Virus record (IMG/VR): IMGVR_UViG_3300008450_000047 | Span: 1 to 56,855 of that record | DNA: 56,855 bases | Strand: one strand, 5' to 3' | DNA from: a virus | In this document: positions 25,081 to 35,700 of the stretch, piece by piece | How the letters are laid out: each line of letters starts with the position of its first letter | How positions within the stretch are numbered: position 1 is the stretch's first letter | Notes under the pieces: model-generated | Databases searched by the model: none | What the model was told of the DNA's origin: nothing | What the model saw: the letters and a program-made list of their open reading frames with translations, nothing else | Made by a program: the position numbers and the translations under genes

Positions 25081-25103
25081 CCCCTTATTCAAGGGGTTTT
25101 TTT
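25081..25103 (+). terminator. Rho-independent terminator, second of a tandem pair
   Basis: A 6-bp GC-rich stem (CCCCTT with AAGGGG, 4-base loop) is followed by seven T, 20 bases after the first terminator. Confidence 0.85.
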
Positions 25104-25112
25104 ATTCATTAA

Positions 25113-25136
25113 TATTTATTTTGAGCTATATTTATT
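25113..25136 (+). promoter_or_regulatory. Two TATTTATT boxes before the tape measure gene
   Basis: Copies lie at 25113-25120 (20 bases before the ATG) and 25129-25136 (4 bases before). The first has the spacing seen at other genes. They follow directly after the tandem terminators. Confidence 0.55.
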
Positions 25137-25140
25137 TTCA

Positions 25141-28100
25141 ATGGACGCTAATCAAGTCAAACAATTAATTAAAGAATTAAAAGCTGCTGGTACATTAACA
25201 GAAGAACAAGCAAAGCTTTTGAGAAGTCTTGAACGTGAGCAAAGAAAAGTTCAAAAAAGTACAAGAGACACTCAAGCTTCCATGGAGGATTTCAACAGAG
25301 GTTTGGATGAAGTTGGAGAAGCCTTTGGTCTGCGTTTAAGTCAGGCATTTGATACAATTGAAGTAGAAGTCGAGCAAGCGAAAAGAGATATTGCTACGAT
25401 GTTTGATGATCTTGAAGCTACAGCTCCAGAAATTGCTGCTAGTATTGGCGAAGAATTCAATTCAGCTTTTAGAAATGCTTTACCAGATCCGAAAGATATA
25501 CAAGCTCAAATAAATTTAAATTCATTAATAAGTGATTTTAAAGCATCATTCCCAGAAATGGGTAATGAAATGCAAAAAGCTTTCAAGACTGGAGATATTG
25601 CAACTTTCTATAAGAAATTTGGAGACGAAGGGATGAAGAGGCTCCGTGATTTTCTAGGAGATAAAAAAGGATTTCAGGGAATGAAAGATTATTTCAAACC
25701 CGGAGGAGATGGAGATAAAGGAACAAATAGATTTAGGCAACAATTAGAATCCTTTGAACCGGCAGCACAAAAAACAACTAAAGTTATAATGAATTGGAAC
25801 AATTTGTTCAGACAAATTGGTGACAATATTTTAAATTATATTGGGTTTGGTAAGATAATTCAAAATCTTATGGATTTTGATAAAAAATTATCTAATATAA
25901 AAAGAGAGTTCCAGATTCCAACTGCTGGTTTTTCTAAAGCATCAAGTTCAATGTCTGAACTTGTAAAGTATGGGGCCCAATTCGGTTTAGACAATGAAAA
26001 AGCTTTTACATTAGTAAAAAATATTGGTGAATACGCTAAATCAACAAACGTTCAAAATTTAGCTGCTACTGCAAAACAAGTTGCTGCAGTGTCAGACGCA
26101 ACTGGTATAGCATTAGAAAATGTCGGTCAATTGACTGGTCAAATGATGTTTTATGGGGCTAATGCTGAAAAAGCAAGAAAAGCTTTTGTAGATATTTCTA
26201 AAGCATCAACAAGGTTTGGAGTTAATGTAACGGCTGTAGCTAAAAAATTCCAAGATGTTTTTCCAAGATTTGCTAGAATGGGATTCAAAGCTGGTGAAGA
26301 ATCACTTGCTAGAATGGCAGCAAAAGCCGAAAAAATGGGCACTGATATTAATAAATTATTAGATGCTTCAGATAAATTTTTAGATATCAATGCAGCTCTT
26401 GAAGCATCAGCTGATTTGAGTTTGCTTGGTGGTGCTGCAGCACAGGTTTCATTTATGGATTTAATGAAAGCTGCTCAAGATGGTCCAGAAGCTATGGATA
26501 AGCTTATGACCCAAATGACTTCCGATATTGGAAAGTTAAATAAGGATGGTAAGTTGCAACTGTCTATGATCGATAGACAGAAAATTCAAAAAATTGCTGA
26601 AGCATCAGGAGAAGATGTAGAATCTGTAACAAATAGAATAAATTCAAGATTATCAGATGCTGCGAAAAAAGCGGCAATTCCACCCGGTGTGTTTAATGCA
26701 TTGAGTGATGACGAAAAAGATTTTTTACTTTCTAAAGCTGTGAAACAAGGTGGCAAGTGGAAATTTGAAGGGTTGGAGGGAATGCAAGATCTAAAAAATG
26801 TTTCTAAGGGAAGTATTCAAGCAATGATGAATAAATCAAAATCAGATGCTGAAAATATGGAGAAAGCTGCGAAGAGCAGACAAGCCTTAGAAGAAAAATT
26901 AAATAATTTAGCTAACGAGGTATTAGCCACATTCACAATGTTTCAACCTTATTTAGAAATGTTGAAACATGCCCTTGATAAATTGAGAGCAATTTTCGTT
27001 AGAGTGGGCAATGTTATTGATAAAGTATTTGGAGCTGAAACTGGTAAATGGGTTAAAGCAATGGCTTTGTTAGGTGGTATCCTTATGTTAACGTTTGGGC
27101 CTTCAGCAATGGCAAAATTTGCAGGTATTTTATTTAGAGGAATTACTTCACCTCTAAAAATGTTGTCTGGTTTAGGATCACAAATAAAATCTGCCTTTGC
27201 TGGTGTTGGTGGTGGTGCAAGTAAAAAAGCTACAGAAACATTAGCAAGTAAGGTAACTACACAAACCCCAGACATCGGCGGAAAAATGAAAGGAATGAAA
27301 ACGCCTCCAACAATGTTGCAACAGTTTTCAAAAATAAATCCTGCTCAAATTTTATCTTTAGCTGCAGCTTTTGTTGCCTTGGGAATCGCAATGCTATTAA
27401 TTGGGAAAGGAATTCAATTTGCTGCAACAGGTTTCGCAACTTTAGTTAATTCATTCAATAATGCTAAAAATGCAGGAGCAGCATTAGGTGCAATTGCAAT
27501 AGTTATGGGTGGTTTTGTTGCTATGGTTTATATTCTTGCTACTGCAAGTTCTATTGCTGCAATACCGTTGTTAGCTCTAGGTGCTGCTATGTTAATGCTT
27601 GGAGCTTCAGTTTATTTAGCAGCAAAAGGATTTTCTATATTGGTTCCAGCTATTATATCTATGGGTAAAAATATAGGAGCCACTTTTAAAGGTGCAGCTG
27701 GGTTAATTGCTTTAGCAGCAGCTTTAGTTATAATTTCTCCTGCATTATTAATTTTTGGAGCTGCAGGTTTAATTGCTGCTCCGGCAATGATTGCATTTGG
27801 ATATTTTCTACGTGGATTAGGTGCAGCAAAAGGTGTGAATCCAAAAATTATTTCTCAGATAGGAGATTCAATGGGCTCTATTGCTTGGGGACTTACTAAA
27901 CTTGGTTTGGTAGCTGGTCCTGCTGCACTGGCAATGGTTTCAGCTGGTGCTTTGATGGTTGTTGCCGTAGCATTAAAAAATATTTCTGCTGTTGATGTGA
28001 AAAAAGTAAGTCAATTTGGTCAAAGTCTTGCTTTAATATCAATGTCAATGATAAAAGGGTTAGTTAAATTGGCTTTGGTTTCACCATTTGCAGTATTAGC

Positions 28101-31100
28101 TATGGCTTCTGCTGTAAGTATAAATATAATTTCACAAGCATTATCAAGAATTAAAATAATTGATCTCGCAAAAATGCAAAACTTTGGTGACAGTATGGGC
28201 AAGGTTGGTTCTGCTATGATCAAAGGGTTGATAAAATTAGGCTTAGTAAGTCCTTTCACTGTTCTAGCAATTGTTTCAGCTGGAGCAATTAATTTAATAA
28301 GTAGAATGTTAGCAGATGTAAAAATTGTTGACCTTAAAAAAATGCAAGCATTTGGTCAATCATTGGCAGCAGTTTCTGCATCTTTTATTTTTGGACTTAT
28401 AAAGTTAGGTTTGGTTAGTCCATTTGTTGTTTTAGGCGTTGTATCAGCAGCTGGAATAAATTTAATTTCTAGATTATTAAATAATGTACCAGTATTAAAC
28501 CCAAAAAACTTGGGAATGACAGCTTCAACGATGGCTTCTACTTCCGGTAAGTTTGCAAAAGCAATGTTAAAATTAGGATTAGTTTCAGTTCTTACTCCTT
28601 TAGCGTTACTAGCAACATTGGGAATTTTAGGTGTAACAAAAATGTTAAAAGCTGTGCCTACACTTAATGCAAAAACATTAACTACAACTGCAGGAACAGT
28701 TTCTAAAGTTGTTTGGCCATTTACAAAAGCATTTTTAAAATTACAACCATTAGCAGCATTTACTCCATTAGCTTTAGTAGCTGCTGCGGGTATTTTAGGA
28801 GTAACAAAAATGTTGAAGGCAGTTCCAATGTTGAATCCTGCATTTTTGATAGTCACATCTTCAGTATTATCAAAAATTGCTTGGCCTTTTACAAAAAGCT
28901 TAATCAAGCTCGGAGCACTTTCCGTTTTTACTCCATTTGCAATATTAGCAGCGTTTGGAATATTGACAGTAACTAAAACACTTGCTAAAGTCACACCTTT
29001 AAATGCTGCAATTTTAATAACAACCGCTTCAATACTAAATACCGTATCTGGTAAATTTGGAAAAAGTTTATTTAAATTAGGGTTATTAGGAGTGTTTGCA
29101 ATACCTGCAATTTATGCTGCTAGATCTTTGGTTAGTATAACTAGTTCTTTATCTAAAATTACTCCATTGAACATGGCAATTTTGATAAATACAGCTAATG
29201 CTTTGAGTTTATCTTCTTCTGCATTTTCAAAAGGATTAAAAAAATTAGGATTCATTGGTTTCTTAGCAATACCCGCTATGATTGCAGCTAAATCTATTTC
29301 AATAATAACTAAATTTCTTGCTAATGTTACTCCTCTAGATCCAGTAAAGTTGGTGATGACTGGAGTTGCAATTTCTCTTTCGGCTCAAGCATTTTCGAAA
29401 GGTATGAAAAAATTAGGATTTATAGGATTTTTTGCTGTACCAGCATTGATAGCTGCTAAATCTATTTTATTAATTACAAATATTTTATCTAGAGTCCCAG
29501 TATTAAATCCCGGAATTTTAATTACAAACGCTATAACTCTTTCTATAATTTCTACACCATTATCAATGGGACTCAAAAAAATAGCATTATTAAGTCCCGT
29601 TGCTGCATTATCATCAATATCTTCAATTTTTATTCTAAAAACTGTTAGACTATTAAATCAAATACCACTTTTGAGTCCAGTAAAATTATTGACAACTGCG
29701 TTAACGTTATCAGCAATGTCTACTCCCTTGGCCAAAGGTTTATTCAAAATATCTTTACTGACATCAGTAGCAATGTTAGCCTCAATGTCATCATTGTTTA
29801 TTTTAAAAGCTACTAAATATCTTGCAGGAATTCCAATGTTGAATCCAATAAAATTAATTACTACTGCAGTTACTTTGGCTACGATGTCTGGACCTCTGTC
29901 TAATGGATTAAAGAAAATTGGATTAACAGCACCATTTGCAAAACTTGCATCCAACGCTGCTCTTAATATTTTTAAAACAGCAACATTTTTGAGAGGTGTA
30001 CCATTTTTATCCCCAACAAGATTTTTGACTCTTGCATATATTTTATCAAATACTTCCGAACCAATTGCTAAAGGTCTATCTAAATTAAGTAATGCAGCAT
30101 CTGTTGCAAATAAAGCTGCACAAGCAGCTTCCGGTCTAAGAAGAGTAACATTTATATTATTAATGACACTTCCGATAAATGCGGGAAAATTATTGAACAT
30201 AGCTAGTGTGATGACTTCGACCATGGGACCAATATCAAAAGGTCTACTAAAATTATCAGCAGCTGGATTTCTTGCAAATAGAGCTGTAAAAGCTGCTAAT
30301 AGTTTATTGAAAATCACAAAAACACTATCAAATTTACCTGTAGTAAGTCAAAGTGCATTAAAACAATTAGCAACAACTTTAAGTAGTACTGCTTGGAAAT
30401 TGACTAAAGGTTTAGGGAAATTTGCTGGTATTACAACTGTAATTGGTCCTGCAGTAGTTGTTGCCAAAGGTATCAACAGTATTTCCAGAAATTTATCATC
30501 TATGCCTGCGATAAACGCTTCGAGTTTGATAAATTTAGCCTCTACTTTATCTAAAACTTCTGGAAAACTTTTTTGGGGTTTAACAAAGTTTGCAGCTTCA
30601 TCAGTTCCAATTTTACCAGCAATTGCAGTAGCCGAAGGAGTTAAATTTATTACAAAGCAACTTTCTCAGGTTGTTCCAATAGATACAAAAAAATTAAGCA
30701 ACATAGCATTTTCATTAGCATTTATTTCTCCAGTTTTGACTGCGGGTTTTAAAACATTTGCTAAAATGGGTTCTAGTGTCATCGGTGCTATTTTTGCAGC
30801 AAAAGGCATAGTATCAGTAACAAATAGTTTAAAAAATGCCCTACATATTAATTCTAAAAAATTAATCAATATAGGTGATACTTTATATTATGCTTCTCCT
30901 AATTTGAGCAGAGGGTTCATAACTTTCAGTAGAGCTGGTTATTATGCTGGACTTGCAATTGTTGCTGCAAAGTCTTTGGTATTTATTACAAGATTATTAA
31001 GAGGAACAGTTCCTCTTAATTTTGCTAAAATGTTCAATATAGGCTTTGTATTAGCAACAACATCTTCTTCAATTGTAGTTGGAATTAAAAAACTCAGCTC

Positions 31101-32658
31101 CGGTATGCCATTTGTAATACCTGCTATATCAGCTGCAAGAGGTTTAGTTCCAATAAGTAAATTTTTAAGTCAAGTTGTTTTTGTTCCATTAAAAAATATG
31201 CAGCAATTGGGAACAGTTTTAAATAATACCTCCGGTGCTATAGTAAAAGGTCTAGTTAAATTTTTAGGAATAAGAGCACTTGTTAGTCCAGCGATTACAT
31301 CTGCAAACAGATTAGTTCAACTTAGTAAGATTATAAATCAAATTCAACCTATTGTTGCAAAAAATCTAAATAAATTAGCTAGTGTTACAAGTTCTACAAG
31401 TTGGAAATTAGGTAAAGCACTATTTAAATTTGCAGGAATTAGAGCAGTTACAACACCAGCAATATCTGCTGCTAGAGGTTTAGTAACTCTTACACAAGTA
31501 ATAAATCAAATACAGACAATTTTTAATAAAAATTTATTACAATTGTCAACAGTTCTAGGTTTTAGAAGTATTCCTTTGTTAAAAGCAATAGTCAAATTTT
31601 CATCAATTACACCTTTTGTTGCACCCGCAATTTTGACTGCAAAAGGCCTTGTAAGTTTAACAAAAAATATAAATCAAATACAAACAATATTTTTCAAAAA
31701 TTTATTAAGTTTAGGTACAGTTCTTACTGCAACATCTGGTAGATTGATAAAAGGTTTGATCAAATTTTCTGCAGTTGCATTTTTTACAGGTCCGGCAATT
31801 GTAAGTGCTATAGGGGTTAGAAAATTAAGCAGAATTTTATTAGGTATAGTTACTCTATCTCCTGTACCATTGATTACACTTGCTAGTCTATTAAGTGCTA
31901 CAGCGAGTACTATGATTTCTGGATTGGTTAGATGGTCTATGATGATACCATTTATTATTCCAGCAATTTTCTCAGTTCTCGGAGTCACAAGAATATTCAG
32001 ATCGTTAGCATCAATAGCTAATTTAAAAATTGATGGTATTTTAGCTCAAGTTCCTATAATTAATTCTTTAATTGCACCAATTATGAGGTTTTCTATGATA
32101 GGAATAGTAGCACCTCAATTAATTGCTGCAGGATTTGCATTAATGATTTTAGGAAAGAGTTTAAAATCAGCTACAAGTGGATTTACATCTTTTTCATTAG
32201 TTCCTTGGCCTTTATTCGCAAGTGCCCTTCCAACTATTAGTGGATTAACATCTACGTTAATATCATTTGGAACCAGAGGTTTGACTGCTTCTTCAGGTAT
32301 AATTTCAATGGCATCTAGCTTGAATGTATTAGGAAGATCTCTAAATAATGTTTCTTCAAGCTTTGGAATTTCAACCAAATCTATGGCTGATTACAACAAA
32401 GAAAAAGATAGACTAAAAACTGTAGCTACTGCTCCAAAACCGGGGGGTAATAATGAAATAAGTTTAATACAGAGAGCAAAAGCAGCTGCAGCCTTAGGAA
32501 CAGATTTAACAACCACAAGAAGAGAGGGTGCAGTAGCAGGAGGTAGAGAGACTGCTGGAACACAAGTTGTTCAGATAAAACCTATACAAATAGACTTGAA
32601 ATTGAACGGAAGACAGTTGCAGCAGATAATTGTCGAGGCTAATTATAATAGAACTTAA
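25141..32658 (+). CDS. Giant tail tape measure protein with 56-residue repeats
   Basis: The protein has 2505 residues. Residues 1-650 are helical and charged, with coiled-coil character near the N-terminus and a tape-measure-like globular region. Hydrophobic Ala/Gly/Leu-rich segments begin near 640 and grow dense from about 740. Residues 953-2296 are 24 consecutive repeats of exactly 56 residues without insertion or deletion, preceded by a 52-residue version. Each repeat has a polar start, KGLxKL-like and P-x-x-A elements, and a hydrophobic end such as ITKxLxxVPxLN. The C-terminus is a short polar segment. Position before baseplate genes, length and hydrophobicity identify the tape measure. 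By the usual rule of about 0.15 nm per residue the tail would be about 375 nm long. Confidence 0.88.
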   Translation: MDANQVKQLIKELKAAGTLTEEQAKLLRSLEREQRKVQKSTRDTQASMEDFNRGLDEVGEAFGLRLSQAFDTIEVEVEQAKRDIATMFDDLEATAPEIAASIGEEFNSAFRNALPDPKDIQAQINLNSLISDFKASFPEMGNEMQKAFKTGDIATFYKKFGDEGMKRLRDFLGDKKGFQGMKDYFKPGGDGDKGTNRFRQQLESFEPAAQKTTKVIMNWNNLFRQIGDNILNYIGFGKIIQNLMDFDKKLSNIKREFQIPTAGFSKASSSMSELVKYGAQFGLDNEKAFTLVKNIGEYAKSTNVQNLAATAKQVAAVSDATGIALENVGQLTGQMMFYGANAEKARKAFVDISKASTRFGVNVTAVAKKFQDVFPRFARMGFKAGEESLARMAAKAEKMGTDINKLLDASDKFLDINAALEASADLSLLGGAAAQVSFMDLMKAAQDGPEAMDKLMTQMTSDIGKLNKDGKLQLSMIDRQKIQKIAEASGEDVESVTNRINSRLSDAAKKAAIPPGVFNALSDDEKDFLLSKAVKQGGKWKFEGLEGMQDLKNVSKGSIQAMMNKSKSDAENMEKAAKSRQALEEKLNNLANEVLATFTMFQPYLEMLKHALDKLRAIFVRVGNVIDKVFGAETGKWVKAMALLGGILMLTFGPSAMAKFAGILFRGITSPLKMLSGLGSQIKSAFAGVGGGASKKATETLASKVTTQTPDIGGKMKGMKTPPTMLQQFSKINPAQILSLAAAFVALGIAMLLIGKGIQFAATGFATLVNSFNNAKNAGAALGAIAIVMGGFVAMVYILATASSIAAIPLLALGAAMLMLGASVYLAAKGFSILVPAIISMGKNIGATFKGAAGLIALAAALVIISPALLIFGAAGLIAAPAMIAFGYFLRGLGAAKGVNPKIISQIGDSMGSIAWGLTKLGLVAGPAALAMVSAGALMVVAVALKNISAVDVKKVSQFGQSLALISMSMIKGLVKLALVSPFAVLAMASAVSINIISQALSRIKIIDLAKMQNFGDSMGKVGSAMIKGLIKLGLVSPFTVLAIVSAGAINLISRMLADVKIVDLKKMQAFGQSLAAVSASFIFGLIKLGLVSPFVVLGVVSAAGINLISRLLNNVPVLNPKNLGMTASTMASTSGKFAKAMLKLGLVSVLTPLALLATLGILGVTKMLKAVPTLNAKTLTTTAGTVSKVVWPFTKAFLKLQPLAAFTPLALVAAAGILGVTKMLKAVPMLNPAFLIVTSSVLSKIAWPFTKSLIKLGALSVFTPFAILAAFGILTVTKTLAKVTPLNAAILITTASILNTVSGKFGKSLFKLGLLGVFAIPAIYAARSLVSITSSLSKITPLNMAILINTANALSLSSSAFSKGLKKLGFIGFLAIPAMIAAKSISIITKFLANVTPLDPVKLVMTGVAISLSAQAFSKGMKKLGFIGFFAVPALIAAKSILLITNILSRVPVLNPGILITNAITLSIISTPLSMGLKKIALLSPVAALSSISSIFILKTVRLLNQIPLLSPVKLLTTALTLSAMSTPLAKGLFKISLLTSVAMLASMSSLFILKATKYLAGIPMLNPIKLITTAVTLATMSGPLSNGLKKIGLTAPFAKLASNAALNIFKTATFLRGVPFLSPTRFLTLAYILSNTSEPIAKGLSKLSNAASVANKAAQAASGLRRVTFILLMTLPINAGKLLNIASVMTSTMGPISKGLLKLSAAGFLANRAVKAANSLLKITKTLSNLPVVSQSALKQLATTLSSTAWKLTKGLGKFAGITTVIGPAVVVAKGINSISRNLSSMPAINASSLINLASTLSKTSGKLFWGLTKFAASSVPILPAIAVAEGVKFITKQLSQVVPIDTKKLSNIAFSLAFISPVLTAGFKTFAKMGSSVIGAIFAAKGIVSVTNSLKNALHINSKKLINIGDTLYYASPNLSRGFITFSRAGYYAGLAIVAAKSLVFITRLLRGTVPLNFAKMFNIGFVLATTSSSIVVGIKKLSSGMPFVIPAISAARGLVPISKFLSQVVFVPLKNMQQLGTVLNNTSGAIVKGLVKFLGIRALVSPAITSANRLVQLSKIINQIQPIVAKNLNKLASVTSSTSWKLGKALFKFAGIRAVTTPAISAARGLVTLTQVINQIQTIFNKNLLQLSTVLGFRSIPLLKAIVKFSSITPFVAPAILTAKGLVSLTKNINQIQTIFFKNLLSLGTVLTATSGRLIKGLIKFSAVAFFTGPAIVSAIGVRKLSRILLGIVTLSPVPLITLASLLSATASTMISGLVRWSMMIPFIIPAIFSVLGVTRIFRSLASIANLKIDGILAQVPIINSLIAPIMRFSMIGIVAPQLIAAGFALMILGKSLKSATSGFTSFSLVPWPLFASALPTISGLTSTLISFGTRGLTASSGIISMASSLNVLGRSLNNVSSSFGISTKSMADYNKEKDRLKTVATAPKPGGNNEISLIQRAKAAAALGTDLTTTRREGAVAGGRETAGTQVVQIKPIQIDLKLNGRQLQQIIVEANYNRT
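27997..32028 (+). repeat. 24 tandem 168-bp units encoding 56-residue repeats
   Basis: Units start every 168 bases from 27997, with the last starting at 31861. I checked the phase at units starting at 27997, 28165 and 31861. Units are diverged at the DNA level but constant in length. Neighbouring units are often most alike, for example those sharing ILGVTKMLKAVP. Confidence 0.9.
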
Positions 32659-32683
32659 AATATTTATTTATTGAGTTTTTTTT

Positions 32684-32711
32684 TATAGTTTATATTTATT
32701 GATAAACTATA
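32684..32711 (+). promoter_or_regulatory. Inverted repeat with a TATTTATT box in the loop
   Basis: A perfect 9-bp inverted repeat (TATAGTTTA and TAAACTATA) encloses a 10-base loop containing TATTTATT (32693-32700), 15 bases before the ATG at 32716. A second TATTTATT copy lies upstream at 32661-32668. There is no T run, so it is not a terminator. It may combine a promoter with an operator or an mRNA hairpin. Confidence 0.5.
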
Positions 32712-32715
32712 ATTG

Positions 32716-35700
32716 ATGATTGAGAATTTTCCTTTTGAGTCTGAAGAAGAATATAGACAAAGGGTCAAATTTGAGGAGTTTTTTGGTAATTATACAGATT
32801 CAGTAAGGCAAATACTGATAAGTAAAAATGTACCTAATCCCAAGAATTTATACGACGCTTACAAGATAAGAAAGGATAATCTTGCAAGAAATCAAACTAT
32901 TTCGGCCAATTTAGATGAAAATTCTCAATATTTAAGGTCTGTTTTACTATCAAAAAATGTTGATAATATAATTGATCCAGATAAAATTTCTAAAGAAATT
33001 AGAGAAACCCTTATTTCAAAAAATATATTATTAAATACTGATAAAGATCTAGAAGAATTATCTGAAAAGACCAGATTATCACTTTTAGCTAAAAATGAAT
33101 CTCAGCTTTATGGTAAATTAGATAGAACCGGAGCAGCTGCAAGAAGGAATTTGCTACCAAAAAATGAAATTGTCAATCCAGATAGCATAGAAAGATATGC
33201 TAATGTTACAAGATTTAATTTATTAAGTAGAAATTTGACTGATATTGCTGATGTTGAAAAGGCGGCAGAAAATTATCGAAATGCTCTGTTAAATAAAAAT
33301 AATTACGAAGGAACTAATCAGATATTAGATTCTAGTTCGGAAGTTCAAAGAAATAATTTATTAGCAAAAAATAGTAATTTCAACTCTTTTGATATTGATA
33401 AGTCATCCGAAGAAATTAGAAGTAGTCTGCTTTCAAAAAATCAAATTATTGATAATGTAAAAAATAATGATTTCTCAGTAGTAAGGCAATTTCTTCTAGC
33501 AAAAAATAATTTTGAAGAAATAAATCTTGATCTTCTTGCTTCAGAAATAAGAAATAATACTCTAAATAAAAATTATTATGATGAAAGTATAGATAATAGT
33601 AATGATTATAATAATTACAGACTTTCATTACTTAGTAAAAATGAAAATAAAGTTACAGATTTAGATGAACTATCTAAAGAAAATAGAGATTATCAGCTTA
33701 AATTCAATCAAATTTCAAAAAACGTTTCGAATGAATTAGCCGATCAGGAAGAGATAAGAAAAAATTTATTAGCAAAAAATCAAACCAACCCTAAGGATCT
33801 AGATCAGGAATCAGAAACCTTAAGAAATAAATTAATTTCCAAGAATTTATCTAATTTAATAAACATTGATTTGTTATCTATAAATCAAAGATCAAATTTA
33901 TTAAAGAGAAATGACTATACAGAAGCAAATGGTGAATTAGATAATATTTCTGCAATAATAAGAAATAGCACTCTGGCTAAAAATGAAAATTCCGAACGAA
34001 ACATTTTAGAAGAAACTGCTATTAAAGAAAGACTCAGAATTTTGAGTAAAAATCTTAAGAATGTTTTTGATATAGAAGGATTGGCTAGTGAAATTAGGAA
34101 CAATCTTCTTTCAAAAAACACTTTTGAGGGAGGTGTAAACAACTTACTTGACGAATCTTCAATAATTCAAAGATTAAACTTATTAGCTAAAAACGAAAAT
34201 TTAAATAGAGAGGATTTAGAATTAATTGCTAATAGAATTAGAACTACTCTTGTAGCAAAAAATCAAGTTATAGATTCTGCAGATAAAAATTTTGATAATA
34301 CAAGAAAATCATTATTAGCAAGAAATCAAAATGATTTAATTGACCTTGATAGTATCGCTAAAGATTTTAGAAATGCGTCGTTAAATAAAAACCAAATTGA
34401 TGCATTTTCTATAGATGAAGTATCTGAAAAGATAAGGACATCTCTAATAAATAAAAATAATATAAAATTATTTGATTTAGATAAACTTGCTGAAAATAAT
34501 AGGAATGCTCTTCTTAGTAAAAATGAAATTATTTCGGATAATGATGTTAATAGTGATCTAATAAGATCAAGTTTATTAAGTAAAAATCAAACTAAAACTG
34601 TTGATCTTGATGAAGAAGCCATATCTAGTAGAAATAGGCTTATTTCAAAAAATGTAAGTAATTTAATTGGAATAGATGATTTATCAATAAATCAAAGATT
34701 TAATTTATTGAGTAAGAATCAAAATAAAGAAATTGATTTAGATAAATTAGGAGAAATACAAAGAAATAATATTTTAAAATATAATCAATTTGTAGATATT
34801 GTATCTAATTTTGAAGAGGTTGAAATATTAAGAAAAAATTTACTTGCAAGAAATCAAAATCAATTAATAGATCTTGATGAACAAGCAAAAATCCAGAGAT
34901 TAAATCTTTTAAATACAAATCAGAATTTAAATTCTATAAATTTAGAAAGTGAAGTAGAAAACTATAGAAAAGAATTACTAGCCAAAAATCAATCAGTATA
35001 TAAAGATATTGATGAGGAAGCAATACCTCTTAGAAATAGTCTAATTGCTAAAAACGTAAGTAATTTAATTAACATAGATATTTTATCTATAAATCAGAGA
35101 TCTAATTTATTAAGTAAAAATTATTATACTGAAGCAAACGGTGAATTAGATGAATTATCCAGTAAAATAAGATTGCCATTACTCTCTAAAAATCAGAATT
35201 TCGGAGATATTAGTCTCGATGAAGTTGCATCACCAGAAAGAATAAGACTTATCACTAGAAATCTTAAAAAATTAATTGATTTAGATTTAGCAGCTATTCC
35301 TTATCGTGAACAATTATTGGGTAAAAATAATTATGACGATACTTTTAATAGAATTCTTGAGGAAATTGCTTTAAATCCGAGAAAAAATCTTTTAGCTAAA
35401 AATAAAGAAGATTTTTCGGAAGAACTGGAAACAATTGCTAGAATAACCAGAACTAATCTTCTAACTAAAAATTATGATATCAATAAAATAATTGATACTA
35501 CATTAGACACTAATGCTTTAGAGATTAGAAGAAATTTATTAGCTAAGAACGATGTAGTAGAAGCTAATTTAGATTTAATTTCATTAAAAGCAAGAACCAA
35601 TTCTCTTTCAAAAAACATATCATATGCAAGTTTAGATCTAGACCTTTATGCTTCACAATTCAGAGAAGAATTAAAAAGTAAAAATGTACCTTCTTTAAAT

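Noticed and set aside
28356-28994. Minus-strand 212-residue ORF in the tape measure region
   Set aside because: Long antisense ORFs occur along the 168-bp repeats because of their composition. They carry no recognisable domain, start signal or neighbour.
29658-30317. Minus-strand 219-residue ORF in the tape measure region
   Set aside because: Antisense shadow of the 56-residue repeats, for the same reasons.
32713-32715. TTG start for the giant repeat protein
   Set aside because: An ATG follows immediately at 32716, and there is no reason to prefer TTG.
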